Positions 16,566 through 25,644 are shown, counted from the stretch's first letter. The stretch: 38,461 bases of DNA from Bacteroidales bacterium (GCA_012838865.1 DUOK01000270.1:1-38461), one strand, 5' to 3'. A program made the numbers and translations. Notes: generated by a model not told the origin, from the letters alone.

Positions 16566-17099
16566 ATGCCTTGGATCGTTGTTACAGGACCTGAGTCCAC
16601 CGGTAAATCAACCTTAAGCGCCCAACTGGCAGAAAGCTACGGGGGAGAAGTGATTCCGGAATACGCCCGCAGTTATGTGGAAAACCTCAGGCGGCCCTAT
16701 ACTTTCAGCGACGTGGAAACAATTGCCCGGCGGCAATTGTTTACAGCCTGTAAACTTAAAAAAGCAGCAAACAGCGCTGCCCACTTGGTTTTTTTTGATA
16801 CCTTTCTGATTCTTACCAAAGTTTGGTTTGAAGAGGTTTACGCATGCTGTCCCCTTTGGCTCGATGCTGCCATAAGGACCAATAAACCCGCTTTGGTACT
16901 TCTGTGTTTGCCCGATTTACCCTGGAAGGCCGACGCAGTAAGAGAGAATGGAACGCGCAGGAGGTATCTGCTGAACCGTTATCAAAGTAATCTGGAGTAC
17001 TACGGTATTCCCTTTCAAAAAATCGCCGGAAAAGGAAGCTTGCGTTTAAAAAGAGCACAAAAGCACGTTAACACCCTAATTGAAAAGTCTTATGAGTAG
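16566..17099 (+). CDS. NadR-type ATPase / ribosylnicotinamide kinase-like protein
   Basis: This 177-aa P-loop kinase resembles the C-terminal kinase domain of NadR. Walker A GPESTGKST is at residues 8-16, followed by PEYARSYVE, which is typical of this family. The N-terminal repressor and adenylyltransferase domains of full NadR are absent. It should phosphorylate nicotinamide riboside imported by PnuC, trapping it as NMN for NAD synthesis. The ATG at 16566 is chosen; the ORF track begins at a TTG inside pnuC. Its last 8 nt overlap cysE (ATGAGTAG), indicating translational coupling. Confidence 0.87.
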   Translation: MPWIVVTGPESTGKSTLSAQLAESYGGEVIPEYARSYVENLRRPYTFSDVETIARRQLFTACKLKKAANSAAHLVFFDTFLILTKVWFEEVYACCPLWLDAAIRTNKPALVLLCLPDLPWKADAVRENGTRRRYLLNRYQSNLEYYGIPFQKIAGKGSLRLKRAQKHVNTLIEKSYE

Positions 17100-18018
17100 A
17101 TTGGAATACCCCCGGGCCCTGAAAAAGACCATTGAAGCCCTGTCTGAAGAGAAGTCCTATCATTCGGTTTGCCATCGGCATTATCCCGACCAGCCCATGC
17201 CTTCGGTAGCGGTCATGAAAGAAATTGTTGATCTGGTGCGTGAAATTATTTTCCCCGGCTATTTCGGCAATTCACCTACCCGGCCGGGCAGCGTGCAGTA
17301 TTACATTGGGGTAAATGTTGAACTTCTGTACGAAAAAATGCGTCAGCAAGTCTTTGCCGGCTTATGTTTCGGATGCCAGGATGCCGATAAGTTTGAAGTC
17401 TCGGATGCCAAACAACAGGCTGCACGGGTAACCGTTCGCTTTATAGAACAACTGCCCGAATTGCGCTACTTATTATCTACCGATGTGGAAGCCGCCTTTT
17501 TGGGCGATCCTGCGGCCCAAAGCAGTGCCGAAGTCATTTTTTGCTACCCCGCCATCCGGGCCATTACCAATTACCGCATTGCCCATGCCTTGCTTGAACT
17601 TAAGGTTCCGCTTATCCCCCGCATCATATCCGAGATGGCCCATTCCGAAACCGGCATCGACATTCATCCGCGGGCCAAAATAGGCAAGAGTTTTACCATT
17701 GACCATGGAACGGGCGTGGTTATTGGTGCCACCTCCATAATTGGCGATAATGTAAAGATTTATCAGGGGGTAACCCTGGGCGCCAAAAGCTTCCCGCTTG
17801 ATGAGAAAGGGAATCCCATCAAGGGCATTGCACGTCATCCCATTGTTGAGGATAATGTCATCATTTATGCCCAGGCCACCATCCTTGGGAGGATTACCAT
17901 CGGCGCCAATTCGGTCATTGGGGGTAACGTTTGGATCACCTCCGATGTGGCACCCAACAGCAAAGTCCTTCAAGAGCGTTTTCGTTTTGGCGGTTTTATG
18001 GGAGGCGAAGGCATCTGA
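17092..18018 (+). CDS. cysE: Serine O-acetyltransferase
   Basis: This 308-aa enzyme transfers acetyl from acetyl-CoA to serine, the first step of cysteine synthesis. The C-terminal half is a left-handed beta-helix of hexapeptide repeats. TGIDIHP and TIDHGTG supply the catalytic Asp and His, and GVTLGAKS forms part of the acetyl-CoA site. The long N-terminal helical domain is of the EpsC-like type. Its ATG at 17092 overlaps the stop of the kinase gene; the TTG at 17080 in the ORF track is less likely. Serine from the serA/serC route would be the substrate. Confidence 0.93.
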   Translation: MSRLEYPRALKKTIEALSEEKSYHSVCHRHYPDQPMPSVAVMKEIVDLVREIIFPGYFGNSPTRPGSVQYYIGVNVELLYEKMRQQVFAGLCFGCQDADKFEVSDAKQQAARVTVRFIEQLPELRYLLSTDVEAAFLGDPAAQSSAEVIFCYPAIRAITNYRIAHALLELKVPLIPRIISEMAHSETGIDIHPRAKIGKSFTIDHGTGVVIGATSIIGDNVKIYQGVTLGAKSFPLDEKGNPIKGIARHPIVEDNVIIYAQATILGRITIGANSVIGGNVWITSDVAPNSKVLQERFRFGGFMGGEGI

Positions 18019-18126
18019 TGCTTTTTTTGGTCTTATTTGGTCCTTACTTTTGGTTGTTTAGCCAAAAAATCACATTTTTAATACAGGCTTTTTTATTTCT
18101 TGGCCCATATTAAGTAGGTGTGGTGG

Positions 18127-18155
18127 TTGACGGTACATGAAAATTTATATCTTTG
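18127..18155 (+). promoter_or_regulatory. Promoter of siaB-siaC operon
   Basis: TTG (18127-18129), an 18-nt spacer and TATCTTTG (18148-18155) form a full Bacteroidota promoter, 23 nt before the siaB ATG. The rest of the 160-nt gap 18019-18178 is T-rich, with only weak A/T-rich hairpins that might end the cysE transcript. Confidence 0.7.
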
Positions 18156-18178
18156 TGAGGTTTTGATACAATCGCAGG

Positions 18179-18727
18179 ATGGGGTTCGACATCGAAAAAT
18201 GGTACACACAGAAGATGCAGGGCGAGGTACTTCTCCGTTATATGGGGGAGATTAGTTCCGAAAAGATAACCGAAGCTCTCGGCGAGATTGAGTTGAGCCT
18301 TAATTTAAAGAATGAGAAAAACAAGGTTCGTAAAAAGGTTTACAATGTGTTTGTAGAGAGCATACAAAACCTTTTTCACCATGTGGATATACCTCCGGCA
18401 ACGGCCAAAGTTCAGAACATTCCTCGTTTTGGCGTTATTATTCTGGCGCGGGATCGTTCCTTCTATCGCATTTCAACGGGTAATTTTGTTCAGGCAGAGC
18501 GGGTTCAGATTTTACGTGATCGCATTGATCAGGTCAACTCCCTCTCCGATGAGGAGTTGCGTACCGTTTATCGTGATATTTTAGGAAATGAGGGTGCCAG
18601 TCTCAAAGGCGGAGGCGGGTTGGGTATTCTTGATATTGTCCGTAAAACCGGAAATAAGCTGGAATATGCCATGTATCCACACGACGAAGATTTTGTTTTT
18701 TTTGCGATGGATGTCTATATTAGTTAA
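18179..18727 (+). CDS. SiaB family protein kinase
   Basis: This 182-aa protein matches the SiaB-like (DUF6272) family, GHKL-fold kinases that phosphorylate SiaC. The N-box-like VESIQNLFHH and the glycine-rich GGGGLGILDI are consistent with ATP binding. In Pseudomonas aeruginosa SiaA (phosphatase), SiaB, SiaC and SiaD (diguanylate cyclase) control aggregation; here only B and C are present and no cyclase is seen. It has its own strong promoter and lies 21 nt upstream of siaC. No signal peptide or membrane helix is seen, so it is probably cytosolic. Confidence 0.85.
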   Translation: MGFDIEKWYTQKMQGEVLLRYMGEISSEKITEALGEIELSLNLKNEKNKVRKKVYNVFVESIQNLFHHVDIPPATAKVQNIPRFGVIILARDRSFYRISTGNFVQAERVQILRDRIDQVNSLSDEELRTVYRDILGNEGASLKGGGGLGILDIVRKTGNKLEYAMYPHDEDFVFFAMDVYIS

Positions 18728-18748
18728 TATAACAGATGAAATACCAAT

Positions 18749-19129
18749 ATGGAAACAATAATTCGTGAGGGGAGTCCCAAAACCCCGTATGTAAGGCTCG
18801 ATAGTGAAAAAGGTTTGATCGAAATCAAGGGACGTTCTATCCCTGAAAATTCGGTAGAATTTTACAAGCCTTTGATTGACTGGCTCGACAAGTATGGTTC
18901 TACCCCCCAGGATAATACCAGTGTAAATGTACAGTTGGAGTACTTTAACACCAGTTCTTCCAAATGCATTTTGGATATATTTAAAAAGCTGGAGTTGCTG
19001 TACAAAAAAGGCAGCAAAGTACACATCAACTGGTACTACGAAGAGGACGATGAAGATATGTTTGAGGCTGGAGAGGATTACCAGTCCATCATCAACATTC
19101 CTTTCACCATGATTGAGCTGGAAGAGTAA
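18749..19129 (+). CDS. SiaC family regulatory phosphoprotein (DUF1987)
   Basis: This 126-aa protein matches the SiaC/DUF1987 family, a STAS-like fold that is phosphorylated by SiaB. The start SPKTPYVRLD and the central YFNTSSSKCILDIFK, which contains the likely phosphoacceptor Thr/Ser, are family features. The acidic C-terminal segment EEDDEDMFEAGEDY is also typical. It is the second gene of a two-gene operon closed by the terminator at 19161. Its output target is unknown, since no SiaD is in the window. Confidence 0.88.
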   Translation: METIIREGSPKTPYVRLDSEKGLIEIKGRSIPENSVEFYKPLIDWLDKYGSTPQDNTSVNVQLEYFNTSSSKCILDIFKKLELLYKKGSKVHINWYYEEDDEDMFEAGEDYQSIINIPFTMIELEE

Positions 19130-19160
19130 TTCTGTTTTCAGAAGCGCTTAGAAAAACTTT

Positions 19161-19198
19161 AAAAATCCGGACCGTCCGATAGGACGTCCGGACTTTTT
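19161..19198. terminator. Bidirectional terminator between siaC and ABC transporter gene
   Basis: TCCGGACCGTCC (19166-19177) pairs with GGACGTCCGGA (19182-19192), with one bulged C and a GATA loop. A5 precedes and T5 follows, so it can act on both strands. Its end overlaps the stop codon of the minus-strand ABC gene. Confidence 0.85.
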
Positions 19199-22100
19199 AC
19201 ATTTTGCGGTGAGCTGAGGGTGTGCTTGACTTCGTCCACCGCGCCACCAAGTGACGTTTGATGCGCCCGCCCATAAGAAAGAGTCTCTGAAAAACCTTGC
19301 TGTAGAGGAGGGCAAACAACAAAGCGTTGAAGCCCCAAATTACCGATACATTAACCGCATAGGTGCTGTATGCTGTATTTCCTATCCGTTTAGCCGGCGA
19401 CAAAAAGTGGGCCCTGATAAAAGGGTGGGTGGGACTCATGTAAATGGGATCAAATTTCTGCACAATTTCCTCTTCCAATACGACAATGCGTTGCAGGGAG
19501 AAATTGTCGGTGCGCCGAACAAAGCGTTCCAGGTTGTCGTTGTGGTAGTGCTCGCGAAGATAACGAAGGTAATCCCTTCCATTTTCTTTGATTAGCTTCT
19601 GTTTGTGAGCTTCCAAAGCCTCGTCGGCCCGGTTAAACACGCGGATATAAAAGGAGCGGACCTGCTTTAAATGCTCCAGCAAGACCTCGGGACTTGCTGT
19701 TGCAGGCGGGTCATACGGCAGTTGCAATTCAGATAAATCTACCGCTTCTTTCTCCAGCCCTTGCAGATGGGTTTTCAACTCATTGTTGAGCAGTTTTTCC
19801 AGTTGTGCTTTCTCTTCTGTTTCGTTGCACTTTTCCCAGCGCCCAAGCAAAGTGGTCATTTCGGGTACCCAATAATCCTTATGATAGGTGGCTCTGCTTT
19901 TGAGTTGTTCAAAGGCCAGGAACTCCTTTTGGTAACGGTTTTCGTTAAATTGCTTCACAGCCAGGGCTTCAAAGGCCCATCGGGCAGTAATCAGTTCGCC
20001 GTACCAGGGGATGCTGCGTTGCGACGACAGGCGGGGATTCAGTTGATCGTAATTAACAAAAACCCCGCTGAGAATCAGTTGGGGAATAATCAAAAAGGGA
20101 ATCAGAATGTAAATGTTGACCGTTTTCTTGAAACTGTCGCTGATATTCAAGCCCAGCAGGTTGGCAAAAACCGAAGCAGAAAACAGCACCAGCCAATAGG
20201 CCGTGCCCATATCTTTAATCTGCATAATGCTGTTGCCTACCAGGACAAATAAGCCGGTCTGAATGGCGGAAATGATCGAAAGGATCAGAAATTTGGAACT
20301 GAGGTAGCTCAGTCGCGAGAGACTCAAGAAGGCTTCCCGTTTTAATATCTTGCGATCGTTGATGATTTCTTCGGCACTTACCGAAAGCCCAATGAAGATG
20401 GCAATAATGACCGCAATAAACAGATAAATGGTCAGGTTCAGGTTTTGGCTGAAAATATATCCCTTGCTGTTGGTTCCTCCGTCGAAGTAAAGCACCAGGG
20501 AAGCCAGAATAAGGGCCAGCAGCGGCGATTCAAGCAGATTGATGACCAGGTATTGGCGGTTCGACAGTTTGGCCATCAGGTCACGTTGCATAAAAATAAG
20601 CGTCTGCTTCAGTCTGCCCGGAATCTTGAAATTGACCTCCGGCAACTTTGTGGCTTTGGCAACAGCAGCCTTCTTATTGTCGCCCCCCCTTTTGCGGAAG
20701 AGTTGGTACCACTCAGCCGCGCTTACTTTTCGCTCTCCGGTAGGATTGCCGTACTCATCCAGCACATTGTTGTTGATGATGGTCAGGATTTGCTCCGGAT
20801 TTACATTACCACAAACCGGGCATTCGCTCTCCTCCTTGTTGATGTGATTGATGCAGTCTTTAAAATGGTTGATGGCCTCCACTGCCTCCCCATTATAAAT
20901 CATGTAACCGCCCGAGTCGAGCACCAGCAGCTGGTCAAACATCTTAAAGATGTCCGAGGAAGGCTGATGAATAACAACAAAAATAAGCTTCCCTTTCAGT
21001 GCCTGTTCTTTCAGGAGATCCATAATGTTCTCCGAATCGCGTGAGGACAAACCCGAGGTGGGTTCATCCATGAAGATAACGGCAGGCTCCCGTATCAGTT
21101 CCAGTGCAATATTGAGCCGCTTGCGCTGTCCTCCGCTCAGTTTTTTGTTGAGCGGATTTCCCACCTTCCGGTTCCTGATTTCATAAAGGCCCAGTGTTTT
21201 CAGCAAGGAAAGCACCTTGCGTTTTATGTTTGGTTTGGAGATGTGGTCGAAACAAAGGGTGGCGTTGTAGTATAGGTTTTGGTAAACCGTAAGGTCTTCC
21301 ATCAGAAGGTCGTCCTGCGAAACATAGCCGATCAGGCCCTTGGTCCGCCAGGCTTCCTCATGGATGTCGGTGCCATTTATTGAAACACTGCCGCTGTGGG
21401 GTTTTAGTACGCCGGTGAGTAAATTTATTAAGGTCGTTTTGCCAGCCCCTGAATCCCCCATTATGCCTACCAGGCTTCCGGAGGTGGAACAGAAACTTAA
21501 GGGTTGCAATCCTCCTTCACTGTTGGGGTATTTAAAGGTCATGTTTTCCACCTCAAAGGCGAGGGCCTCCTCTTCCTGCTTTTTGTAAAAGCGGGAGGCG
21601 ATACTGGTATAAGTCAGGGGAGAGCTTCCGTGCAAGCGAAGCGAACTGCCCGGACGCATGATGTACACTTTTCCGGGTTGAACGATTTGGCCGTTGATGG
21701 TGAGATTAGCTGCCTTTTTGCTGCGCACCAGCATCAGGTTGCCCGAGTGAATGTTTAAAATGCGCAATTCGTTTTGCAAGTGCTCCTGGTAAAGGTAACC
21801 CTCCTGACGGTAATGTTTCTTGCTGTCGGTGACTACCAAAAGGTTGCTGTTGGGGGCCTCCGGAGGAAGGGCAAAGGAGTCGGTAAGAAAGCCCTTAATT
21901 TGTCGGTATTCCTTTTCCGCTACATTAAAGGTTGCGGCAATAGAATCCACAAACTCCGTTTCCAGGTCACTCATTCCCGTTTCTCCCGAGCTCAAAAACT
22001 CAAGCAACTGAATCAATACGATGAGTTTTTGGTAATGGTTCAGTTCTTCATTGATGGTGGTAGCGATGCGAAGAATCTTTACAGAGCTGGCCGCGTATCG

Positions 22101-22307
22101 TTTTTTGAGATGCGTCGTTTCACGCAGGCGCGTTTCCTGCTGCTGCATGTAAGCATCGTACATGGCCAGGTAATCTCCGGTACGGGTACTGCTGAGTTGT
22201 TGCGCCAAATAGTTTTCCACCACCTTTCTTCGGCCTTCCTCGTTTTGGCTGGGAGAGGAAACCAAAGCAAACAGTTGCATCAGCGTCTTTAAAATCTCTT
22301 CACTCAT
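19197..22307 (-). CDS. ABCG-like transporter with TerB-like and FHA-like N-terminal regions
   Basis: This is a 1036-aa half-transporter. Residues 1-150 are helical and TerB-like. Residues about 155-240 form a beta-rich segment that may be FHA-like. The ABC domain has Walker A GDSGAGKTT (284-292), signature LSGGQRKRL (390-398), Walker B VIFMDEPTSGL and an H-loop HQPSSD. A CPVCG motif (496-500) precedes an ABC-2 permease region with about five helices (586-752), then a long charged helical stretch of 200 residues and a last helix near 1000-1018. The order ABC then permease is that of ABCG exporters. The substrate is unknown. It lies 62 nt after the secreted-protein gene, so the two may be co-transcribed. 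Confidence 0.85.
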   Translation of the reverse strand: MSEEILKTLMQLFALVSSPSQNEEGRRKVVENYLAQQLSSTRTGDYLAMYDAYMQQQETRLRETTHLKKRYAASSVKILRIATTINEELNHYQKLIVLIQLLEFLSSGETGMSDLETEFVDSIAATFNVAEKEYRQIKGFLTDSFALPPEAPNSNLLVVTDSKKHYRQEGYLYQEHLQNELRILNIHSGNLMLVRSKKAANLTINGQIVQPGKVYIMRPGSSLRLHGSSPLTYTSIASRFYKKQEEEALAFEVENMTFKYPNSEGGLQPLSFCSTSGSLVGIMGDSGAGKTTLINLLTGVLKPHSGSVSINGTDIHEEAWRTKGLIGYVSQDDLLMEDLTVYQNLYYNATLCFDHISKPNIKRKVLSLLKTLGLYEIRNRKVGNPLNKKLSGGQRKRLNIALELIREPAVIFMDEPTSGLSSRDSENIMDLLKEQALKGKLIFVVIHQPSSDIFKMFDQLLVLDSGGYMIYNGEAVEAINHFKDCINHINKEESECPVCGNVNPEQILTIINNNVLDEYGNPTGERKVSAAEWYQLFRKRGGDNKKAAVAKATKLPEVNFKIPGRLKQTLIFMQRDLMAKLSNRQYLVINLLESPLLALILASLVLYFDGGTNSKGYIFSQNLNLTIYLFIAVIIAIFIGLSVSAEEIINDRKILKREAFLSLSRLSYLSSKFLILSIISAIQTGLFVLVGNSIMQIKDMGTAYWLVLFSASVFANLLGLNISDSFKKTVNIYILIPFLIIPQLILSGVFVNYDQLNPRLSSQRSIPWYGELITARWAFEALAVKQFNENRYQKEFLAFEQLKSRATYHKDYWVPEMTTLLGRWEKCNETEEKAQLEKLLNNELKTHLQGLEKEAVDLSELQLPYDPPATASPEVLLEHLKQVRSFYIRVFNRADEALEAHKQKLIKENGRDYLRYLREHYHNDNLERFVRRTDNFSLQRIVVLEEEIVQKFDPIYMSPTHPFIRAHFLSPAKRIGNTAYSTYAVNVSVIWGFNALLFALLYSKVFQRLFLMGGRIKRHLVARWTKSSTPSAHRKM

Positions 22308-22369
22308 GCCGGTCTCAACAGATTAGGTGGGAGGATGGCCGGCAGGTGTGGGTGCCGGTGCCCCTGGGG

Positions 22370-22801
22370 TCAGTTTTGTTCGTTGTGTTTAAAGCCAATC
22401 AGGAGCATAGCCACGCCCGATTCACTTACCTTGTTGTTCAAACGCGCTTCGATAATACACTCCATAGAGCCTTCCATTTTAAAGTCCCACGACGGAGAAA
22501 AGCTGTGGTCCGAACTGGTGTACAGTAAGTTGCGGTTGGTGTCGTAAAGAGAGAACGCTACGGCTTGGGCCTCGGGGGTACACAATACAACACGATATAT
22601 GTTGCCGTCAAAAAGCGTGGTGCGGAATTCAGCAACTTCCTCTCCGGTCAGAAAGGCTTTCAGGGTTTTGTTGCTGGTAATGAAGGGCGTTTCCATTTCT
22701 GCCTGGCAGTCCCTGGCCATTTGGTCTATTTGAGCGTTAAGGCCTCCGGCCAGTAAAAGCGCCATACTGAAAAGAGCAGCCGGAAAGAAGTATTTCTTCA
22801 T
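22370..22801 (-). CDS. Small secreted protein of unknown function (paralogue of 34136-34591)
   Basis: This 143-aa protein has a clear signal peptide (MKKYFFPAALFSMALLLAGG, then NAQ), so it is exported to the periplasm or surface. The mature part carries a pattern shared with the protein at 34136: a G-E-x-A-E motif, a G-x-x-YR strand, LYDTNRN, SPSWDF and a final GxxxLxxGF. It looks like a small beta-sandwich. I know no named family for it. It lies upstream of the ABCG-like transporter on the same strand and may be functionally tied to it. Confidence 0.75.
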   Translation of the reverse strand: MKKYFFPAALFSMALLLAGGLNAQIDQMARDCQAEMETPFITSNKTLKAFLTGEEVAEFRTTLFDGNIYRVVLCTPEAQAVAFSLYDTNRNLLYTSSDHSFSPSWDFKMEGSMECIIEARLNNKVSESGVAMLLIGFKHNEQN

Positions 22802-22831
22802 TTGGTGAATGTTTATTTAAGAGATGCACAC

Positions 22832-22839
22832 CAAAGTTA
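22832..22839 (-). promoter_or_regulatory. -7 box for the secreted-protein/ABC operon
   Basis: On the minus strand this reads TAACTTTG, an exact TAnnTTTG match, 31 nt before the ATG at 22801. No clean -33 TTG is present. Confidence 0.5.
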
Positions 22840-22947
22840 TTTAATTACTTTAACATTATAAACAGGCAAGAGCTGTTTTTATGAATAATCTTGTTAAAAA
22901 CAGGGCTTAAGGCATAAGCAATGTCGTTCCGGGGCTGCCGTGAGCGA

Positions 22948-22986
22948 CAGTTTGTCGTGTTATTGAGGCGTTTATGTGACAAACTG
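22948..22986. promoter_or_regulatory. Inverted repeat upstream of clpB (candidate heat-shock operator)
   Basis: CAGTTTGTC (22948-22956) and GACAAACTG (22978-22986) are perfect 9-bp inverted copies 21 nt apart. The left arm can also fold alone (CGACA-GTT-TGTCG). This is not CIRCE, the HrcA site. The right arm lies about 10 nt upstream of TTCTTTTG (22996-23003), a one-mismatch -7 box. The rest of the 251-nt gap 22802-23052 shows only a short GGCAA/TTGCC hairpin at 23003-23016. Confidence 0.4.
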
Positions 22987-23040
22987 GCCGAATTGTTCTT
23001 TTGGCAATGGTTTTGCCTGCAAAATAGAACAAATCTATAA

Positions 23041-23046
23041 AGGAGG
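23041..23046 (+). promoter_or_regulatory. Strong Shine-Dalgarno of clpB
   Basis: AGGAGG lies 6 nt before the clpB ATG. A full anti-SD match is exceptional in this window, where most genes have none, so clpB translation may start differently. Confidence 0.8.
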
Positions 23047-23052
23047 AAAAAG

Positions 23053-25626
23053 ATGAATCTGAATCAAATGACCATAAAAGCCCAGGAGGCGGTACAGCAG
23101 GCCTTTCAAATGGCTGCCGGCTACAATCACCAGGGCATAGAGAGCGGGCACTTGCTCAAGGCTTTGCTGCAAACAGAGGAAGGCCTGATTCACTTTCTTT
23201 TCAGCAAGCTGGGCTTGGGCAATGTGCAGCCGATCCTGGATAAAATTGTGGAGTCCTATCCTAAAGTGAGCGGCGGGGAGCCCTATCTGGCCCGCAGTGC
23301 CAGCGATGCCCTACAAAATGCCATGAATAAAGCGAAGGAGCTGGGCGACAGTTTTGCTTCCATTGAGCACTTGTTGATGGGACTGTTGGCGGGCAAAGAT
23401 GCTGTAGCCAAAATGCTGAAGGATGCTGGTGCTAGCGAACAGGCACTTTTGCAGGCCGTAAAAGAACTGCGTAAAGGAAGTAAAGTCGACAGCCCCACCG
23501 CCGAAGACAGCTACAATGCGCTGAACCGTTTTGCCATCAACCTGAACGACCGGGCCCGCTCCGGTAAGCTGGACCCGGTAATTGGGCGCGATGAAGAAAT
23601 TCGGCGCATCCTGCAAATATTATCGCGACGTACCAAAAACAACCCCATTCTTATCGGCGAGCCCGGGGTGGGGAAAACAGCCATTGCAGAGGGACTGGCA
23701 CACCGGATCATCAATGGCGATGTGCCTGAGAATTTGAAAAGCAAGCAGATTTTTTCGCTGGATATGGGTGCACTGGTGGCCGGGGCCAAATACAAGGGTG
23801 AATTTGAAGAGCGCCTAAAAGCCGTAGTTAAGGAGGTGATAGGCAGTGAGGGCGAGATCGTGCTCTTTATTGATGAAATCCACACCCTGGTTGGCGCCGG
23901 AAAGAGCGAGGGCGCTATGGATGCCGCCAACATTCTGAAGCCCGCCCTGGCCCGTGGCGAATTACGCGCCATTGGTGCCACAACGCTCAATGAATATCAG
24001 AAATATTTTGAAAAGGACAAGGCCCTGGAGCGTCGTTTCCAGATTGTTATGGTTGACGAACCCGATGTACTTTCCTCGGTATCCATTCTGCGCGGACTTA
24101 AAGAACGCTATGAAGCGCACCACAAGGTGCGCATTCGTGACGAGGCCATTATAGCTGCCGTAGAGTTGTCGAAGCGCTACATTTCGGACCGGTTTCTGCC
24201 CGACAAGGCCATCGATCTGGTGGATGAGGCCGCCTCGCGCCTGCGCCTCGAAATGAATTCGGTGCCCGAGGAAATCGACGATCTGGAACGCCGCATCAAG
24301 CAGCTTGAAATTGAGCGGGAAGCCATTAAACGGGAAGGGGATAAAGTCAAACTGGATTTGCTCTCCCGCGAAACAGAGGAATTAAAACAGCAGCGTTCGG
24401 TACTTCGTTCGAAATGGGAAGAGGAGCGCAGCATCATTGACGGCATTCAGCAACAAAAGGCGGCCATCGATAACTATAAGTTTGAGGCCGAAAAGGCGGA
24501 GCGGGAAGGCATGTACGATAAGGTGGCCGAACTGCGCTACGGAAAAATCAAAAAGGCAGAGACGGAGATTGAACGCCTGAAACAAAGTCTGGAGCAAAAA
24601 CAGTCGGACCAGCCCATGATTAAAGAAGAAGTGGACGCAGAAGATGTGTCGCAGGTCGTGAGTAAGTGGACCGGCATACCCGTAAGTCGCATGTTGCGCA
24701 GTGAAAGGCAGAAGCTGCTGAGTATTGAGGAGGAGCTGCACCGCAGGGTGGTGGGACAGGAAGAGGCCATTGCTGCAGTGGCCAATGCCGTGCGTCGCAG
24801 CAGGGCCGGTTTGCAGGATGCACAACGCCCCATCGGCTCCTTCATCTTTTTGGGGACGACCGGCGTAGGAAAGACCGAATTGGCCAAGGCACTGGCGGGC
24901 TTCTTGTTCGACGACGACAACCTGATGACCCGGATAGACATGTCGGAGTACCAGGAGCGGCATTCGGTATCGCGTCTGGTGGGCGCACCTCCCGGCTACG
25001 TAGGCTACGATGAGGGGGGACAATTGACCGAAGCGGTGAGGCGCAAGCCTTATTCCGTCGTTTTGCTCGACGAGATTGAAAAGGCCCATCCCGATGTTTT
25101 CAACATCTTGTTGCAAGTACTCGACGACGGTCGGCTGACCGACAACAAAGGCAGAGTGGTAGATTTTAAAAACACCATCGTTATCATGACCTCCAATCTG
25201 GGCTCAGATATTCTGCAGCAGCGTCTCGATACCAACAAGGAGCATGCAGTGGACGAAACAGCCCGACAACAGGTCATGGATTTGTTAAAACGGACCATTC
25301 GGCCTGAGTTCCTCAATCGCGTGGATGAAATAATTATGTTTACTCCTTTGGGTAAGGAAGAAATTAGGGAGGTGGTAAGGCTGCAAGTTAAGCGTATTGT
25401 TAAGATGCTGGAGGAGCAGGGCCTGACACTCGAATTTAGTGAAGCAGCCATTGATTGGCTGGCAGCAGCAGGTTTTGATCCGCATTATGGGGCCCGACCC
25501 ATAAAAAGAGCGATCCAACGTTATGTGCTGAATCGCCTGTCGCAGTTGATTTTGGCAGAAGAAGTACAAAAAGAACGCCCGGTAAGCATCGATGCCGGGG
25601 CAGAGGGACTGACTTTCCGGAATTGA
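23053..25626 (+). CDS. clpB: ATP-dependent disaggregase ClpB
   Basis: This 857-aa Hsp100 chaperone works with DnaK to pull apart protein aggregates after heat stress. Two Clp-N repeats span residues 1-145. The first AAA+ domain has Walker A GEPGVGKT (202-209) and Walker [10 protein letters not shown]. The coiled-coil M-domain, rich in Glu/Lys/Arg, spans about 400-530 and distinguishes ClpB from ClpA and ClpC. The second AAA+ domain has GTTGVGKTE (about 600-608) and LLDEIEKAH. The C-terminal [15 protein letters not shown] sensor 2 motif is present. The start is fixed by AGGAGG 6 nt upstream. Confidence 0.97.
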   Translation: MNLNQMTIKAQEAVQQAFQMAAGYNHQGIESGHLLKALLQTEEGLIHFLFSKLGLGNVQPILDKIVESYPKVSGGEPYLARSASDALQNAMNKAKELGDSFASIEHLLMGLLAGKDAVAKMLKDAGASEQALLQAVKELRKGSKVDSPTAEDSYNALNRFAINLNDRARSGKLDPVIGRDEEIRRILQILSRRTKNNPILIGEPGVGKTAIAEGLAHRIINGDVPENLKSKQIFSLDMGALVAGAKYKGEFEERLKAVVKEVIGSEGEIVLFIDEIHTLVGAGKSEGAMDAANILKPALARGELRAIGATTLNEYQKYFEKDKALERRFQIVMVDEPDVLSSVSILRGLKERYEAHHKVRIRDEAIIAAVELSKRYISDRFLPDKAIDLVDEAASRLRLEMNSVPEEIDDLERRIKQLEIEREAIKREGDKVKLDLLSRETEELKQQRSVLRSKWEEERSIIDGIQQQKAAIDNYKFEAEKAEREGMYDKVAELRYGKIKKAETEIERLKQSLEQKQSDQPMIKEEVDAEDVSQVVSKWTGIPVSRMLRSERQKLLSIEEELHRRVVGQEEAIAAVANAVRRSRAGLQDAQRPIGSFIFLGTTGVGKTELAKALAGFLFDDDNLMTRIDMSEYQERHSVSRLVGAPPGYVGYDEGGQLTEAVRRKPYSVVLLDEIEKAHPDVFNILLQVLDDGRLTDNKGRVVDFKNTIVIMTSNLGSDILQQRLDTNKEHAVDETARQQVMDLLKRTIRPEFLNRVDEIIMFTPLGKEEIREVVRLQVKRIVKMLEEQGLTLEFSEAAIDWLAAAGFDPHYGARPIKRAIQRYVLNRLSQLILAEEVQKERPVSIDAGAEGLTFRN

Positions 25627-25638
25627 TTCCGGAAAGTC
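25611..25638. terminator. Hairpin spanning the clpB stop codon
   Basis: GACTTTCCGGAA (25611-25622) pairs perfectly with TTCCGGAAAGTC (25627-25638) across a 4-nt loop. The clpB stop TGA (25624-25626) lies in the loop. There is no real T-run on either side. It separates convergent clpB and the STAS gene and probably marks both 3' ends. Confidence 0.6.
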
Positions 25639-25644
25639 ATTTCC

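Noticed and set aside
22948-22986. CIRCE (HrcA operator) upstream of clpB
   Set aside because: CIRCE is TTAGCACTC-N9-GAGTGCTAA. The repeat here has different arms and a 21-nt spacer.
24382-25116. 244-aa minus-strand ORF inside clpB
   Set aside because: It is antisense to the M-domain and second AAA+ domain of ClpB, with low-complexity composition and no promoter.
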